Positions 9,178 through 18,388 of a DNA stretch of 64,000 nt are shown piece by piece. Position numbers and translations under genes: made by a program. This DNA comes from an uncultured Polaribacter sp. (GTDB lineage: Bacteria > Bacteroidota > Bacteroidia > Flavobacteriales > Flavobacteriaceae), in NCBI RefSeq assembly GCF_947497695.1, contig NZ_CANMHM010000001.1:515948-579947 (forward strand), read 5' to 3'. Each line of letters begins with the position of its first letter. The first letter of the stretch is position 1. The notes under the pieces were generated by a model. That model was given only the letters and a program-made list of their open reading frames with translations, searched no databases and was not told the origin of the DNA.

Positions 9178-10017
9178 CTAAAACTTATGATACAACCCAA
9201 AAGTTAAAGCAGCCTGTTTAGCTACATTGTTACCAAAGAAAGCACCACCAAAACTAGAATTTACTCCAAAACTTTCTGTTACTTCATAAATTCCTTTAAA
9301 TCCAAATGCTCCATATTCTTGGTCATTTACATACAAACCTGTTAGTGTATTTGTTGCTGGTAAATTAATATCTCCATTTTCTAACGATTTTACAATATCT
9401 ATAAAACCTATTAACCAAATTTGTTCTGTAATTTTTTTTCCATATTCTCCACCAACTTTAAAGTTAGCACTGTAGTTATTTGTTCTAATATTTGCACCAA
9501 TAAAAGTTTGTAAATAAGCATCTTTATAGCCTCTTCCTGCTAAAAAAAGCGGTGTAAAAGTAACTGCATCATAGCCTGTTCTTATTCCTGTTTCTGCATC
9601 AAAATTACCTGTATTTGCTTCTATTGATAATTGACCAGACAATAGCCAGTCCTTTTTATAAAAATTGTGTTTTAAACCAATTTCTATGTTTCCTAATGCA
9701 GTTTCAGATGCTTCTTTTGTTGATGTAATAATATCATTTGCATTATTATTAAATCCTTCTGTGTTAATTAGTTTTAAAGGAAGATTTACTATCAATGTAG
9801 TTTTACTTGTGAGTCCATATTCTCCATAAAACTGCATCGTATTATCTGTTACATTTCTTTGTAGTATATATTCTGGATCTCCAAAAAGTGTATTATAGTT
9901 AGATATTGTTGTAAACGATAGTTGTGTATAAATTTTCCCTTTTTCTTGTGTCCAAGGGCTTTGAGAAAACATAGAAATACTTAACAATACAAATATAAAG
10001 GTAGTTATTTTTTTCAT
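9178..10017 (-). CDS. Outer-membrane beta-barrel protein of unknown substrate
   Basis: The 279-residue protein has a signal peptide (MKKITTFIFVLLSISMFSQ). The mature sequence is made of alternating polar and hydrophobic beta strands (KTTLIVNLPLKLI, GNIEIGLKHNFY, QLSIEANTG) and ends with the aromatic strand LTFGLYHKF typical of barrels. The overall look resembles the family annotated as MetA-pathway/phenol transporter-like in Bacteroidota, but this is weak. It stands alone on the minus strand, with the DUF4175 gene divergent upstream. Confidence 0.65.
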   Translation of the reverse strand: MKKITTFIFVLLSISMFSQSPWTQEKGKIYTQLSFTTISNYNTLFGDPEYILQRNVTDNTMQFYGEYGLTSKTTLIVNLPLKLINTEGFNNNANDIITSTKEASETALGNIEIGLKHNFYKKDWLLSGQLSIEANTGNFDAETGIRTGYDAVTFTPLFLAGRGYKDAYLQTFIGANIRTNNYSANFKVGGEYGKKITEQIWLIGFIDIVKSLENGDINLPATNTLTGLYVNDQEYGAFGFKGIYEVTESFGVNSSFGGAFFGNNVAKQAALTFGLYHKF

Positions 10018-10129
10018 TATTTAATATTTTAAAATCTTAGTTGTAAAACAAGTTTAAACCTTACAAAATTGGTTTTAACAATTAATTGATTGCAATTTAA
10101 TGTAAAAAGAGTATTTTTATTAGTTAATT

Positions 10130-13100
10130 ATGAGGGGATTTAAAAGCATAGCACAAAAGTTACATCAATTTACACGTAAATATTACATGAGTGAATTGAT
10201 AAAAGGAATAATTTTATTTTTCTCTTTAGGTATATTATACCTTTTTTTTACCTTGTTTTTAGAATATTTTTTATGGCTAAAACCCACTGCAAGAACCATT
10301 TTATTTTGGTTGTTTTTAATTGTTGAATCTTTTCTGTTAATTAGATATATTGCCATTCCTATTTTTAAATTGGTTGGTTTAAGAAAAGGAATTACCAATG
10401 AACAGTCTGCTAAAATTATAGGAATGCATTTTCCTGAAGTACAAGACAAACTTTTAAATGTTTTACAATTACAACAAAAGGACCATCAATCAGATTTATT
10501 ATTAGCTAGTATTCAACAAAAATCAGAAGAATTACAACCTATTCCCTTTGTAAAAGCGGTAAATTTTAGTAATAATTCTAAGTATTTAAAATATGCAATT
10601 ATTCCCGTTTTAATTTGGTTAATAACTTTATTATCAGGCATTAATATCGGTCTAACTCAAAGCTTACAACGTGTTGTAAATCATAGAACTAGCTTCAATC
10701 CTCCAGCACCATTTTCATTTTATCTATCCAACGATAATTTAAATGTTATTCAGGGTAAATCAATTTCAATTTATATAAATGTAAAAGGGAATGTGCTGCC
10801 AAATGAAGCAAAAATACATTTTAACAATCAAGAGTATTTTTTACAAAATAGTGGCAATGCTTCTTTTTTATATACTTTTTCTGATGTTCAAAAACCCATA
10901 GATTTTTACATTCAAGCAAATGGTATTCAATCTAAAGTTTATAACATACAAGTGATTAATACACCAACTATCAACAATGTTTCTTTACATATTAAATATC
11001 CTAAATATGTTGGTAAAAAAAATGAAATAATAGAAAATTCTGGGAATATTATTGTGCCTGAAGGAACGAATATTGAATGGAATGTTAACACCAATCAAAC
11101 TGATTCATTGGTTTTTATCAACCAAGAAAAAAGATTATTTTTTGAATCAATTTCTAAGGATAATTTTAAATTCTCTAAATCTATTCTAAATTCAATTAAC
11201 TACCAAATTGCATCTTCCAACAGTAAACTAAAAGATTTTGAAAATTTACAGTTTTCTGTGGATGTTATTAAGGATGAATACCCTTTAATTTCTGTGCAAT
11301 CTAATATTGATAGTATTTCTCGTGGAACATCAGAATTTGCTGGTCAGATTTCTGATGATTATGGCATTCATAAATTAGAAATTGTTTATTATGATGATGA
11401 AAACCCTGCATCAAAAAGTACTTTTGATTTACAGATATCTAAAGAGAATATTCAAACTTTTTTTTATCAGTTTCCTGATGGTTTAAATTTAAAAGAAGGC
11501 ACTAATTATCAAGTTTTTTTTCAAGTATATGATAATGATGTAGTTAATGGTAGTAAAAAAGCGAAAAGTAAGATTTTTACCTATCGTCAGAAAACAGAAG
11601 TAGAGGTAACTCAAGAATTGTTTCAAGAGCAAAGAAATACCATAAACAATATAGAAAATTCTATTCAGAAGCAACAAAAGCAAAATAAAGACTTAGAAAA
11701 AGTTCAAAAAGAATTACAAGGAAAGAAAAATATCAATTGGAATGATAAAAAGAAGATTCAGAAGTTTGTAGAGCGTCAGAATAATTATAACAAAATGATG
11801 CAACGTCAAACTGAAAAGTTGCAAAATAATTTAGAAGAGAAGAAAGAGCAAAATGAGAATCTTAACAATAAAAAAGAAGAATTAAAAAATAGATTAGAAG
11901 AACTTAAAAAATTAGACAAACAACAGAAGCTATTAGATGAAATTCAGAAAATGGCTGAAAAGTTGAATAAGGATGATTTGCTAAAGAAATCTAAAGAATT
12001 AGCCCAACAAAATAAACAACAAGAACGAAGTTTAGAAAGAATTTTGGAGCTTACAAAACGTTTTTATGTGGAACAAAAAACAATGCAAATTGCGGATAAA
12101 ATTGAAAAATTGGCGAAGAAGCAAGCTGATATTCAAAATGAAAACAACAATGTATTACATGCTCAAAAAGAAATAAAAAAAGAGTTTGATGCTATTAAAG
12201 AAGAATTAGATGAGCTTTCTAAAGATAATGAAAAATTAAAAGAACCTATGGAGCTTCCAGATCTGGAAGATGAAAAAGAAGATATTGATTCAAGCTTACA
12301 AAAATCAGAAGAAAATCTTTCTAAACAAAATAGTAGTGAAGCAAAAAAGAATCAAAAAAAGTCTTCTAAGAAGATGAAAGAAATGAGTGCCAAAATGCAA
12401 CAAGCTATGATGGAAATGGAGGGAGAATCCATTGAAGAAAACATGGATGATTTGCGCAAAATTTTAGAAAACTTAGTCACTTTTTCTTTTCAACAAGAAA
12501 ATTTAATGGATAAATTAGACGATGCCACAACTTCTCATCCAGATTTTGGAAACGATTTAAAGCGTCAGTTTCAATTAAAAACCTATTTTGAACATATAGA
12601 TGATAGTTTATACGTTCTCTCCATGAGATTACCTAAACTATCATCAAAAATCAAAGATAATCTTTCTACTGTCCATTATAATTTAGATCAATCCTTAGAA
12701 AACTTTTCTGAAAATCGTTTCTCAAATGGACTTTCAAATCAACGTTATGTGATTACATCTGTAAATACCCTAGCAGATTATTTAAGTAATATTTTAAATA
12801 GTATGATGAATCCTCAATCCATGAAAATGGGCAAAGGGAAAAAAGGAAAAGGTAGTGGTTTTAGTTTACCAGATTTGATTAAAAAACAAGGAGATTTATC
12901 TGAGAAGATGAAAGATGGAATGCAAAAGGGTAAAAAACAAGGTCAAGGCAAAGAAGGAGAAAAAGGTGAGAAAGGAGAAAAAGGTAAATCTGGAGACAAA
13001 GGAAATAAAGGTAAAGGTGATAAAACTGGTGAAGGAGGGAAATCAGGAGGCAAAGGTCAAGGAAATTCTGACGATTTAGATGGAGAATTGTATCAAATTT

Positions 13101-13504
13101 ATAGAGAACAGAGTTTATTACGCCAAGAATTACAAGAACAGATTCAAAATACTGTAAATCAAGGAAATAACTCAAGTAATGATGCTAGAAAAGCATTAAA
13201 AAAAATGGAAGAATTAGAGAATGAAATCTTATACAAAGGTTTCAATCAAAATACACTTCAAAAAATGCAAAACTTGAATCACGAATTATTAAAGTTAGAC
13301 AAAGCTATTTTAGAACAAGGTAAAGATAAAAAGCGTAAATCAGAAACAAGTTTTAACCATTTAAGTAAAAAGAATATAAAAGCAATAGAATTCAAAAAGC
13401 AGTTTTACAATCAAACTGAAATATTAAACAGACAATCCTTACCTTTGCAGCAAAATTATAAAACAAAGGTTCGTGAGTATTTTTCAGATCCTGTTAAAGA
13501 ATAA
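10130..13504 (+). CDS. DUF4175 family membrane protein with coiled coil and Gly-Lys tail
   Basis: The 1124-residue protein has three membrane segments near residues 22-46, 54-77 and 157-176. A beta-rich extracytoplasmic part covers about 180-490. A very long charged coiled coil rich in Gln, Lys and Glu covers about 490-760. A low-complexity segment at about 935-985 contains collagen-like G-x-y triplets (GEKGEKGEKGKSGDKGNKGK). This organisation matches the DUF4175 proteins of Flavobacteriia, whose function is unknown. The stop is two bases before the ybeY start, so the two genes are probably co-transcribed with mnmG. Confidence 0.8.
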   Translation: MRGFKSIAQKLHQFTRKYYMSELIKGIILFFSLGILYLFFTLFLEYFLWLKPTARTILFWLFLIVESFLLIRYIAIPIFKLVGLRKGITNEQSAKIIGMHFPEVQDKLLNVLQLQQKDHQSDLLLASIQQKSEELQPIPFVKAVNFSNNSKYLKYAIIPVLIWLITLLSGINIGLTQSLQRVVNHRTSFNPPAPFSFYLSNDNLNVIQGKSISIYINVKGNVLPNEAKIHFNNQEYFLQNSGNASFLYTFSDVQKPIDFYIQANGIQSKVYNIQVINTPTINNVSLHIKYPKYVGKKNEIIENSGNIIVPEGTNIEWNVNTNQTDSLVFINQEKRLFFESISKDNFKFSKSILNSINYQIASSNSKLKDFENLQFSVDVIKDEYPLISVQSNIDSISRGTSEFAGQISDDYGIHKLEIVYYDDENPASKSTFDLQISKENIQTFFYQFPDGLNLKEGTNYQVFFQVYDNDVVNGSKKAKSKIFTYRQKTEVEVTQELFQEQRNTINNIENSIQKQQKQNKDLEKVQKELQGKKNINWNDKKKIQKFVERQNNYNKMMQRQTEKLQNNLEEKKEQNENLNNKKEELKNRLEELKKLDKQQKLLDEIQKMAEKLNKDDLLKKSKELAQQNKQQERSLERILELTKRFYVEQKTMQIADKIEKLAKKQADIQNENNNVLHAQKEIKKEFDAIKEELDELSKDNEKLKEPMELPDLEDEKEDIDSSLQKSEENLSKQNSSEAKKNQKKSSKKMKEMSAKMQQAMMEMEGESIEENMDDLRKILENLVTFSFQQENLMDKLDDATTSHPDFGNDLKRQFQLKTYFEHIDDSLYVLSMRLPKLSSKIKDNLSTVHYNLDQSLENFSENRFSNGLSNQRYVITSVNTLADYLSNILNSMMNPQSMKMGKGKKGKGSGFSLPDLIKKQGDLSEKMKDGMQKGKKQGQGKEGEKGEKGEKGKSGDKGNKGKGDKTGEGGKSGGKGQGNSDDLDGELYQIYREQSLLRQELQEQIQNTVNQGNNSSNDARKALKKMEELENEILYKGFNQNTLQKMQNLNHELLKLDKAILEQGKDKKRKSETSFNHLSKKNIKAIEFKKQFYNQTEILNRQSLPLQQNYKTKVREYFSDPVKE

Positions 13505-13506
13505 CT

Positions 13507-13923
13507 ATGATTACTTTTAATTACGAAACAGCTTTTAAATTAGATACAGAAAATTTTTTAGAATATTGGATTGATTCTGTTGTTTGTTCTAAAGGTTTTG
13601 AAATTGGCGAAATCAATTATATTTTTTGTGATGATGAATATCTCCACAAATTAAATGTTGAGTTTTTAGATCATGATACTTTAACTGATGTGATTAGTTT
13701 TGACTATACATTAGGAAAATTAGTTAGTGGTGATATTTATATTTCTGTTCAAAGAGTAAAAGATAATGCAAAAGATTTCAATTCTTCTTTTACAGACGAA
13801 TTACACAGGGTTATGATACATGGAGTATTGCATTATTTAGGTCACAAAGATAAATCTAAAGAAGAAAAAGAAAAGATGAGAAGTGCTGAAAATTTAGCAT
13901 TATCTAAATTAATTATTAGTTAA
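13507..13923 (+). CDS. ybeY: Endoribonuclease YbeY (rRNA maturation factor)
   Basis: YbeY is a zinc-dependent endoribonuclease needed for 16S rRNA 3'-end maturation and ribosome quality control. The 138-residue protein carries the metal motif HGVLHYLGH at residues 105-113, followed by the usual KDKSKEEKEKM. The central segment TDVISFDY is also characteristic. The gene starts two bases after the DUF4175 stop, and mnmG follows 37 bases later, across the first parS-like palindrome. The gene order ybeY-mnmG fits the flavobacterial pattern. Confidence 0.95.
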   Translation: MITFNYETAFKLDTENFLEYWIDSVVCSKGFEIGEINYIFCDDEYLHKLNVEFLDHDTLTDVISFDYTLGKLVSGDIYISVQRVKDNAKDFNSSFTDELHRVMIHGVLHYLGHKDKSKEEKEKMRSAENLALSKLIIS

Positions 13924-13933
13924 ATAAATATAA

Positions 13934-13949
13934 AGTTTCACGTGGAACA
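13934..13949. other. parS-like palindrome 1 (ybeY-mnmG spacer)
   Basis: AGTTTCACGTGGAACA matches the general bacterial parS consensus TGTTTCACGTGAAACA at 14 of 16 positions and keeps the invariant CACGTG core. It is inferred to be a ParB-binding centromere site. ParA and ParB genes are not in the window. Confidence 0.6.
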
Positions 13950-13960
13950 AATTTAAAATA

Positions 13961-15838
13961 ATGAGTTTATTTTCAACAACATTTGATGTAATTGTAGTAG
14001 GAGGAGGTCATGCAGGTAGTGAAGCAGCAGCTGCAGCTGCAAATATGGGTGCACATACTTTATTAATTACAATGAATTTGCAAAATATTGCACAAATGAG
14101 TTGCAATCCTGCAATGGGAGGAATTGCAAAAGGACAAATATTAAGAGAGATAGATGCTTTAGGGGGTTATAGTGGTATTGTTACAGACAAGACTGCTATT
14201 CAGTTTAAAATGTTGAACAAATCTAAAGGACCTGCAATGTGGAGTCCAAGAGCTCAATCTGATAGAATGCAGTTTGCAGAGTGTTGGAGAACTATGTTAG
14301 AGCAAACAGTTAATCTAGATTTTTATCAAGATTCTGTAAATGGATTGTTGTTTGATGAAGATAAAATTATTGGTGTAAAAACTGCCTTAGGTTTAGAGAT
14401 TAAAGCTAAGACTGTAATTATAACTGCTGGTACTTTTTTAAATGGATTGATTCATATTGGTGATAAAAGTTTTGGTGGAGGTAGAGCAGGTGAAGGTGCT
14501 TCTACAGGAATCACAGAAGATTTGGTTGCCAAAGGTTTCGAAGCTGGAAGAATGAAAACAGGAACTCCTCCAAGAGTGGATGGACGTTCTTTAGATTATT
14601 CTAAAATGATTGAACAACCTGGTGATGAAATTACAGAAAAGTTTTCTTATTTACCAACAACTAAACCACTTCAAAAACAACGTTCTTGTTGGCTCACTTA
14701 CACCAATTTAGAAGTGCATGATTTACTAAGAGAAGGTTTTGATAGATCGCCAATGTTTAATGGTAGAATACAATCTACTGGGCCAAGATACTGTCCTTCT
14801 ATTGAAGATAAGATAGATCGTTTTGCAACCAAAGATAGACATCAAATGTTTATTGAACCAGAAGGTTGGACTACCTGTGAAATGTATGTAAATGGATTTT
14901 CTACTTCTTTGCCAGAAGATATTCAAGACAAAGCGATACGTTCTGTAGCTGGTTTTGAAAACGTAAAGTTTTTAAGATACGGGTATGCAATTGAATATGA
15001 TTTCTTTCAGCCAACTCAATTAAAACACTCTTTAGAAACCAAGTTAATTGATGGTTTGTTTTTTGCAGGTCAAATCAATGGTACAACAGGTTATGAAGAA
15101 GCAGCTGCACAAGGTTTAATGGCTGGTGTAAATGCAGCCTTAAAAGTGCAAGGTAAAGAGCCATTTATCTTAAAAAGAAATGAAGCTTATATTGGCGTTT
15201 TGGTTGATGATTTAATTACAAAAGGTACAGAAGAACCTTATAGAATGTTTACTTCAAGAGCAGAATATAGAACTTTATTAAGACAAGATAATGCAGATTT
15301 AAGATTAACTCCTATTGGTTTTAAGCTTGGCTTGGCTTCTCAAGAAAGATTAGATAGAGTTTTAGAGAAGCAAAGAAAAGCAGATTTGTTAATTGCTTTT
15401 CTACAAAAAACAAGTGTAAAGCAAGAAGAGATGAATCCTATTTTAGAAGCTAAAGGATTGGCTTTAATTAATCAATCTATGAAGCTTTATAAAATTGCTG
15501 CAAGACCTCAATTAGACTTTTCTGATTTCAAAAATGTCACAAAACTAAATACGTTTTTAGAAGATAATCAAATCGATAAAGAAGTAATTGAACAAGCAGT
15601 GATTCATTTAAAATATGCTGGCTATATTGAAAAAGAAAAGAACAATGCTGATAAATTAAATAGACTTGAGAATGTATCTATTCCTTCTAAATTCGATTAT
15701 CAAAAGGTTAAATCTTTATCTTTTGAAGCAAGGGAAAAGTTGACAAAAATACAACCAACTTCAATTTCTCAAGCAAGTAGAATTAGTGGAGTTTCCCCAA
15801 GTGATATTTCTGTTTTATTAGTTTACATGGGTAGATAG
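13961..15838 (+). CDS. mnmG: tRNA uridine-5-carboxymethylaminomethyl modification enzyme MnmG
   Basis: MnmG (GidA) binds FAD and, with MnmE, installs the cmnm5 group on U34 of several tRNAs. The 625-residue protein has the dinucleotide-binding motif VVGGGHAGSEAA at residues 12-23. The MnmG signatures CNPAMGGIAKG and GYEEAAAQGLMAGVNAA (near residue 377) are present, as is the C-terminal helical domain. Length is normal. The gene is bracketed by one parS-like palindrome upstream and two downstream. This recalls the origin-proximal gidA regions of many bacteria, though no oriC or dnaA is seen here. Confidence 0.97.
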   Translation: MSLFSTTFDVIVVGGGHAGSEAAAAAANMGAHTLLITMNLQNIAQMSCNPAMGGIAKGQILREIDALGGYSGIVTDKTAIQFKMLNKSKGPAMWSPRAQSDRMQFAECWRTMLEQTVNLDFYQDSVNGLLFDEDKIIGVKTALGLEIKAKTVIITAGTFLNGLIHIGDKSFGGGRAGEGASTGITEDLVAKGFEAGRMKTGTPPRVDGRSLDYSKMIEQPGDEITEKFSYLPTTKPLQKQRSCWLTYTNLEVHDLLREGFDRSPMFNGRIQSTGPRYCPSIEDKIDRFATKDRHQMFIEPEGWTTCEMYVNGFSTSLPEDIQDKAIRSVAGFENVKFLRYGYAIEYDFFQPTQLKHSLETKLIDGLFFAGQINGTTGYEEAAAQGLMAGVNAALKVQGKEPFILKRNEAYIGVLVDDLITKGTEEPYRMFTSRAEYRTLLRQDNADLRLTPIGFKLGLASQERLDRVLEKQRKADLLIAFLQKTSVKQEEMNPILEAKGLALINQSMKLYKIAARPQLDFSDFKNVTKLNTFLEDNQIDKEVIEQAVIHLKYAGYIEKEKNNADKLNRLENVSIPSKFDYQKVKSLSFEAREKLTKIQPTSISQASRISGVSPSDISVLLVYMGR

Positions 15839-15857
15839 TTTTTGATGTTTTATGTTT

Positions 15858-15873
15858 TGTTCCACGAGGAACA
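15858..15873. other. parS-like palindrome 2 (mnmG downstream)
   Basis: TGTTCCACGAGGAACA differs from a perfect TGTTCCACGTGGAACA palindrome at one core base. It lies 20 bases after the mnmG stop. The identical 16-mer recurs at 15936 in the same orientation. Confidence 0.6.
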
Positions 15874-15935
15874 ATTGAATATTTTCACTAATTTTTATTG
15901 TTTCCTTTTTTAAAATAATCTTAAAAATAACAAAG

Positions 15936-15951
15936 TGTTCCACGAGGAACA
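15936..15951. other. parS-like palindrome 3 (before the methyltransferase gene)
   Basis: This is a second exact copy of TGTTCCACGAGGAACA, 78 bases after the first. The similarity extends into the right flank (CAATTGAAT versus CAATTCAAT). It ends 11 bases before the next ATG. Confidence 0.6.
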
Positions 15952-15962
15952 ATTCAATTTAA

Positions 15963-16820
15963 ATGAAAAAAGAAATAGATTTTTATCATAATTTAGAACC
16001 CTTTTTAAGCTGTAAAGATTATACAGTTTCGAATGAAGATTATAAAGTAATGATCAACAAAGAATATGATATGTTGGTTACAAATCCTATTCCTAAAAAT
16101 TTAGCAGATTATTACAAAAGCGAAAATTATATTTCTCATACAGATTCTAAAAAATCACTGATTGATAAAATTTATCAATCAGTAAAAAGTATTACTTTAA
16201 AAAGAAAATTAAAACTGATTGATTCTTTTGAAACTATTTCAAAAAACATTTTAGATGTTGGAGCAGGAACAGGAGATTTTTTAAAAGTATGTCAAAATAA
16301 TTCTTGGAAAGTTTTTGGCATCGAACCAAGTTTAGATGCAAGAAATATAGCCAAAGAAAAAGGGGTAATTTTACAAGAAGAATTAAATAACTTTAAGAAT
16401 ATTAAATTTGATGTAATTACTCTTTGGCATGTTTTAGAACATGTAGAAAATTTACAAGAATATATTTCTACGTTAAAAAGTCTACTTAGTGAAAAAGGTA
16501 AATTAATTATTGCAGTGCCAAATTATAAAAGTTACGACGCAAATTATTACAAACAGTTTTGGGCTGCTTTTGATGTGCCAAGACATTTATGGCATTTTTC
16601 TCAAACATCAATTTCTAAATTATTTTCTGAAGAAAAAATGATTGTTGAAAAAACCATTCCAATGAAATTTGATGCCTATTATGTTGCTCTTTTAAGTGAA
16701 AAATATAAAACTAGAAAAATGAATCCTATCAAGGCTTTTTATAGAGGTTTTGTATCAAACTTAAAAGCAAGAAGCAGTTCTGAGTATTCTTCTTTAATTT
16801 ACGTATTAAAAAAGGACTAA
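15963..16820 (+). CDS. Class I SAM-dependent methyltransferase
   Basis: The 285-residue cytoplasmic protein contains a Methyltransf_11/23-type fold. Motif I is NILDVGAGTGDFLKVCQ near residues 95-111. Motif II/IV is FDVITLWHVLEHVENL, and the post-motif strand is KLIIAVPNY. The N-terminal 90 residues are specific to this subgroup and include a CKDYTVS segment. Similar proteins are often called SAM methyltransferases near gidA in Flavobacteriia. The substrate is unknown. The parS-like site sits directly in front of the start, so ParB binding could affect its expression. Confidence 0.8.
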   Translation: MKKEIDFYHNLEPFLSCKDYTVSNEDYKVMINKEYDMLVTNPIPKNLADYYKSENYISHTDSKKSLIDKIYQSVKSITLKRKLKLIDSFETISKNILDVGAGTGDFLKVCQNNSWKVFGIEPSLDARNIAKEKGVILQEELNNFKNIKFDVITLWHVLEHVENLQEYISTLKSLLSEKGKLIIAVPNYKSYDANYYKQFWAAFDVPRHLWHFSQTSISKLFSEEKMIVEKTIPMKFDAYYVALLSEKYKTRKMNPIKAFYRGFVSNLKARSSSEYSSLIYVLKKD

Positions 16821-16882
16821 AATCGATTTTAAAACATGTTATTTTTACTTATGGCTATTAAATAGTTAAGTTGTTTACAAAA

Positions 16883-16926
16883 ATTTAAAAAGCTCTTAAA
16901 ACGTCTGTTTTAAGAGCTTTTTAAAT
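16883..16926. terminator. Bidirectional rho-independent terminator
   Basis: The long perfect stem AAAAAGCTCTTAAAAC / GTTTTAAGAGCTTTTT has a four-base loop with A and T flanks. It separates the plus-strand methyltransferase from the convergent DoxX-like gene. Confidence 0.9.
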
Positions 16927-16962
16927 AAATATTCCTTATTATTTATTTTAAATGTATCAATT

Positions 16963-17361
16963 TTAGCTATTTAATAAATAAACGCCACAAATTGTAATAA
17001 TAAAATAGACACCTAAAGACATCGCTCCTGCATAATCTTTTGCCAAACGTTGCCCTATAAGCATAAAAATTATTGACATCGCAGAAAGCGTTATTCCTAA
17101 TAATGCAATTTCTTTTATTGTTGATGTGTATAATTGATACACACCAACCATCATTAAAACACTGGCAACTATTTCTAGTATAAAAAGAATTCCTAATAAA
17201 AACGGAACACAACTCTTTAACGGCGAATTCTTAAAATGTATCTTTATATAAGATACACTTCCTTTCCAATCGCTTATTTTTTCATAAGCAGAAATTACAT
17301 AGGTAACTATTAAAAAAAGTAAAATTAATATTTCTGTAGGGTAGTTAGAGAGTAGTTTCAT
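16963..17361 (-). CDS. DoxX-like four-helix membrane protein
   Basis: The 132-residue protein has four hydrophobic segments (about residues 7-24, 50-76, 84-104 and 112-130). A conserved-looking polar stretch YEKISDWKGSVSYIK follows the first helix, as in DoxX-family proteins, whose biochemical roles vary and are often unknown. The start codon lies three bases after the stop of the LEA-like gene, so the two are translated from one message. The DoxX label rests on topology and the first-loop motif only. Confidence 0.6.
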   Translation of the reverse strand: MKLLSNYPTEILILLFLIVTYVISAYEKISDWKGSVSYIKIHFKNSPLKSCVPFLLGILFILEIVASVLMMVGVYQLYTSTIKEIALLGITLSAMSIIFMLIGQRLAKDYAGAMSLGVYFIITICGVYLLNS

Positions 17362-17364
17362 CTC

Positions 17365-17811
17365 TTATTTACCAAATAAACGTTGAAAAAAGTTTTTCGA
17401 CTTTTCTTTAATCTCCTTAATTTCTTCTTTTGCATCTTCAGCAAAATCAGCCAAATGCTCAGCTGCTTCTCCTACCAATTCAGATCCTTTTTCTGTAATG
17501 TCTTCTAAAGTTTCTTTCGCATCTTCTGTAAATTCTGCTGCCTTTTCTTTTGCAACTTCTGTATATTCCCCTGCTTTTTGTTTTACTTTTTCAATGTTTT
17601 CATCAGAGATTACCTCATTTACTTTTTCTTTAGCATTCTCTAAAACCTCTTTAGCATCGCCTACAAATTCAGCCGCTTTTTCTTTGGCTACATTTGCATA
17701 CTCATTGGCTTTTTCGGTTACATTATCTAAAGTTTCTTTAGCTTCATTGGCAACAGAATTGGCTGTTTTTTTAAGGTTATTTTCTGGATTTTCATTTTTA
17801 ATTTCAGACAT
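17365..17811 (-). CDS. LEA/YtxH-like repetitive helical protein
   Basis: The 148-residue protein has no cysteine or membrane helix. It consists of imperfect 11-residue-type repeats rich in Ala, Lys and Glu, for example YANVAKEKAAEFVGDAKEVL and YTEVAKEKAAEFTEDAKETL. It ends in a basic aromatic tail (NFFQRLFGK). This composition matches late-embryogenesis-abundant or apolipoprotein-like amphipathic proteins, which are linked to desiccation, osmotic or membrane stress. The two long near-identical blocks look like an internal duplication. It is co-transcribed with the DoxX-like gene. The stress role is inference. Confidence 0.7.
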   Translation of the reverse strand: MSEIKNENPENNLKKTANSVANEAKETLDNVTEKANEYANVAKEKAAEFVGDAKEVLENAKEKVNEVISDENIEKVKQKAGEYTEVAKEKAAEFTEDAKETLEDITEKGSELVGEAAEHLADFAEDAKEEIKEIKEKSKNFFQRLFGK

Positions 17812-17883
17812 AATGTATTGGTTTTAAGTTATTTGTGTAAATTTAAATAATTTTTACAAAATAAGTGATTTATAAAGAGCTTT

Positions 17884-18342
17884 TTATTTTTTTTGGATAT
17901 TCATTTCATATACATCTATCCATTCTTTAACAGATAATTTTTTACATAATTGCCCAATTAAATCAAAAGGAATTTCTTCTATTTTTTTAAAACGGATGCA
18001 ACTTTTTCCCATGTCTAATTTACGAGAACAATGTTTTGGATATTCTTTTACAAACCAATTATATATATCTGGAATGGCATAAATGCCCATATGATATAAA
18101 TTTATAGAATTTTTCTGAGATGCAAAACTCATAAAAGGCAAAGGTTCTTTTGTATTGCAATGATATCCATTTGGGTAAATTGAATGTGGTACATAATAGG
18201 CAATCATGTTGTATTGCATACCTTCTTTAAAACCATCTGGTAAGTTTTCTTTAATAGTTTTACGTAGTTTTTCTAAAGCTTCCTTTCGTTCATCTGGAAC
18301 TTGATGTATATAATCTTCTGGAGAAGAAGCTTTGTATTGCAT
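17884..18342 (-). CDS. DUF1801 domain protein (YdhG-like)
   Basis: The 152-residue cytoplasmic protein begins MQYKASSPEDYIHQVPDERK, the usual start of DUF1801 proteins. It carries the family core MQYNMIAYYVPHSIYP and KLDMGKSCIRFKKIEEIPFD. The frame is open to an ATG at 18393, which would add a hydrophobic 17-residue extension not typical of the family, so I choose 18342. The fold resembles a small iron-chaperone/YdhG-type domain, and its function is not firmly known. A hairpin repeat lies upstream. Confidence 0.8.
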   Translation of the reverse strand: MQYKASSPEDYIHQVPDERKEALEKLRKTIKENLPDGFKEGMQYNMIAYYVPHSIYPNGYHCNTKEPLPFMSFASQKNSINLYHMGIYAIPDIYNWFVKEYPKHCSRKLDMGKSCIRFKKIEEIPFDLIGQLCKKLSVKEWIDVYEMNIQKK

Positions 18343-18388
18343 AATTTTAATAGTAAAACAATTTAGTTTATAAATTAATAAAAATTCC

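Noticed and set aside
12940..13060. Repetitive GGAGAAAAAGG-like DNA considered as a CRISPR or tandem-repeat locus
   Set aside because: It is in-frame coding sequence for the Gly-Lys-Glu triplets of the DUF4175 protein, with no spacers.
15840..15962. The mnmG downstream region considered as a replication origin
   Set aside because: Only ParB-type palindromes are seen; there are no DnaA-box clusters and no dnaA, dnaN or rpmH.
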